From Embleya scabrispora DSM 41855 (GTDB lineage Bacteria > Actinomycetota > Actinomycetes > Streptomycetales > Streptomycetaceae), in assembly GCF_000372745.1 (NCBI RefSeq), contig NZ_KB889697.1, positions 62,001-126,000 of the forward strand: a stretch of 64,000 nucleotides of DNA, read 5' to 3'. The position numbers and the translations under genes are program-made. Below are positions 62,567-64,000 of this stretch, in pieces (within the stretch, counting starts at the first letter, position 1; the number at the start of each line of letters is the position of its first letter). The notes under the pieces are model-generated. The model did no database searches. It saw nothing but the letters and a program-made list of their open reading frames with translations, and was not told the DNA's origin.

Positions 62567-64000
62567 TCACCCGGCCTGATGCAGTTTCAGCTGCAACGGC
62601 CGCCAGCCGTGCGGCTCGTCGAGCAGATGCGGACTGAAGCCGGCCCGAATCAGGTCCGGCATGTCCGAGGGGTACATCCGGGCCATCCCCCGCGGATCGT
62701 CGCCGGTCGGCGCGAAGATCGTGTTCACGGCCGGGCGGCGGTGCTCGCCCATCCCGGTCACCTCCAGCACGTGCGACACGAAACGATGCCGCTTCCCGCC
62801 GATCGCCGTCTCGTCGATCATCCGCACGAAGACCACGTAGTCGACCGCGTTGGAAGCGAGCCGGTAGGCCAGCTCCGGGCTCATGTGCGCGCCGTACTCC
62901 AGGCAGAGTTCGGCTATCCGGTCGAAGATCATGTCCGGCTCGCGCACGTGCAGCGTGCACATCGAGCCGCCCTCGCCGTTCGTCATCACCCGCAACATCG
63001 GCACGATCTCGCTGGAACGCACCTCGCCGACGATCATCCGGGACAGCGACATCCGCAGCGCGGAGGGGATCAACTCGCCGATGGTCAACTCACCCGCCGA
63101 CTTGCCGTCGATGCCCCGCTCGCCGTTGCCTTCCCGGGCCTCGATCGCCACGACCTGGCGCAGGTGCCCCAACTCGTGCAGGAAGAGTTCGAGTTCGGTC
63201 TCGAAGGTGCCGATCCGCTCGTCCCGGGGGATCTCATGGGACAGCGCGCGCAGCAGCGACGTCTTGCCCACGCCCTGGGTACCGCAGATGATCAGGTTCT
63301 TCTTGGCCCGGACCAGCGAGCCCAGGAAGGCGGCCAGGGTCCGGTCCAGTGTGCCCAGTCCGATCAGATCGGCGAGCCGCACGTCTCGCACCCGGTGTCG
63401 ACGGATCGTCACGTAGGTGTGCGGGGTGACCTCGGTGATCGCCTGGAGTCGCGAGCCGTCCGGCAACCGCAGGGCCAGCGTGGGCTGCGCGGTGGACAGG
63501 GTGCGTTCGCCGCTGCCGTGCCGTCGGGCCAGATCGCGGAGCAACTCGCGTAGTTCCTCGTCGGAGGCGGTCAGCGGCGGCACCTGGACGCGGGGACGGT
63601 CGGCGTAGTCGACCCAGACCGTGTCGTAGCCGTTGACCAGGATGTTCTCCACGGCGGGGTCGGTCAGGTACGGCTCCAACGGGCCGGCCCGGAACAGCCA
63701 GTCCCACACCGCCCGGGCCATCGCCCGGTCCTCGGCGGGGGTGGTGGAGATGCCCCGCTCGCGCGCGGTGATGTCGGCCCATTCGGCGACGACCTGGGCA
63801 ACGATCGCCCGGCCGCGCTGCTCGCGGTCCTCGTGGGTCAGACCGGGCGACATCTTGTCGAACTCGTGTAGTTGTTCGGCCGCGCGGTCCTTCAGTATCC
63901 GCACCACGGCCGGATCCACGACCGGTTCGCCGGAGGGGTTTCGGGGCGGCTTGGTGGTGGTGGTCGTGACGGGCGCCTGTCCGGCCGGCGAGGGTCGCCG
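62567..64000 (-). CDS. tadA: TadA/CpaF-like pilus assembly ATPase (5' end beyond the window)
   Basis: At least 450 residues of a type II/IV secretion ATPase that drives Flp pilus assembly. Motifs: VENILVNGYDTVWVDY, NLIICGTQGVGKTSLLRALS (Walker A), the Asp box FETELELFLHELG, ALRMSLSRMIVGEVRSSEIV (Walker B region), and GSMCTLHVREPDMIFDRIAE (His box). The frame stays open with Pro/Thr-rich codons from a possible GTG at 63919 to the window edge, as in actinobacterial TadA proteins with disordered N-termini. I therefore treat the gene as truncated by the window. It begins the visible Tad operon. Confidence 0.88.
   Translation of the reverse strand, partial: RRPSPAGQAPVTTTTTKPPRNPSGEPVVDPAVVRILKDRAAEQLHEFDKMSPGLTHEDREQRGRAIVAQVVAEWADITARERGISTTPAEDRAMARAVWDWLFRAGPLEPYLTDPAVENILVNGYDTVWVDYADRPRVQVPPLTASDEELRELLRDLARRHGSGERTLSTAQPTLALRLPDGSRLQAITEVTPHTYVTIRRHRVRDVRLADLIGLGTLDRTLAAFLGSLVRAKKNLIICGTQGVGKTSLLRALSHEIPRDERIGTFETELELFLHELGHLRQVVAIEAREGNGERGIDGKSAGELTIGELIPSALRMSLSRMIVGEVRSSEIVPMLRVMTNGEGGSMCTLHVREPDMIFDRIAELCLEYGAHMSPELAYRLASNAVDYVVFVRMIDETAIGGKRHRFVSHVLEVTGMGEHRRPAVNTIFAPTGDDPRGMARMYPSDMPDLIRAGFSPHLLDEPHGWRPLQLKLHQAG

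Overview
The window is high-GC DNA with GTG starts, many 4-bp GTGA/ATGA gene overlaps, a SARP-type regulator, an IdeR/DtxR-like iron box and a Tad/Flp locus. Together these point to a filamentous actinomycete of the Streptomyces type. All assignments come from reading the sequence and its translations; no database search was run.

Layout. 0-7 kb: a DUF4239-type membrane protein, a secreted proline-rich protein, broken remnants of a VOC protein and a transposase, an amidohydrolase, and an iron-box-controlled siderophore ABC importer (two permeases and an ATPase, no binding protein). 7-19 kb: an NB-ARC/TPR protein, an uncharacterised gene pair, a large SARP/NB-ARC/TPR regulator with four TTA codons, two ATP-grasp ligases with a 40-residue peptide gene beside them, a hemerythrin-like protein, and two stretches without recognisable genes. 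19.5-28.4 kb: a catabolic cluster for 4-hydroxybenzoate/protocatechuate by 4,5 (meta) cleavage. It holds an IclR regulator, PobA, LigJ, LigK, LigI, a fused LigA-LigB dioxygenase, LigC and an aldo/keto reductase, with a divergent ModA-like protein.

28.6-42.25 kb: a putative genomic island at the 3' end of a tRNA-Leu(GAG) gene, flanked by a 14-bp direct repeat. Its cargo is a tightly overlapped minus-strand operon. This encodes a GHKL (sacsin/Hsp90-like) ATPase fused to an SF2 helicase (split here by an apparent 1-bp frameshift), a UvrD-like helicase, a DrmA-like helicase and a DrmB-like DUF1998 protein. It looks like a DISARM-related anti-phage system, but no DrmC nuclease and no DNA methyltransferase are visible.

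42.5-46.2 kb: a coupled pair of small genes, a flavin monooxygenase and a class I terpene synthase with altered motifs. 46.3-53.4 kb: a second candidate conflict system of five genes, every junction a 4-bp GTGA overlap: MoxR-type AAA+ ATPase, vWA-like protein, a propeller plus degenerate GH13-like protein, a TIR protein and a DUF4231/SLATT membrane protein. 53.7-64 kb: a Tad/Flp pilus locus with prepilin peptidase, a giant LysM/BTAD membrane protein, TadG/TadE-like proteins, a Flp-like pilin, TadC, TadB and TadA (running off the window).

The most interesting parts are the two defence-type operons either side of the tRNA gene. The ATP-grasp/peptide/SARP neighbourhood is a weaker candidate for an uncharacterised peptide pathway.
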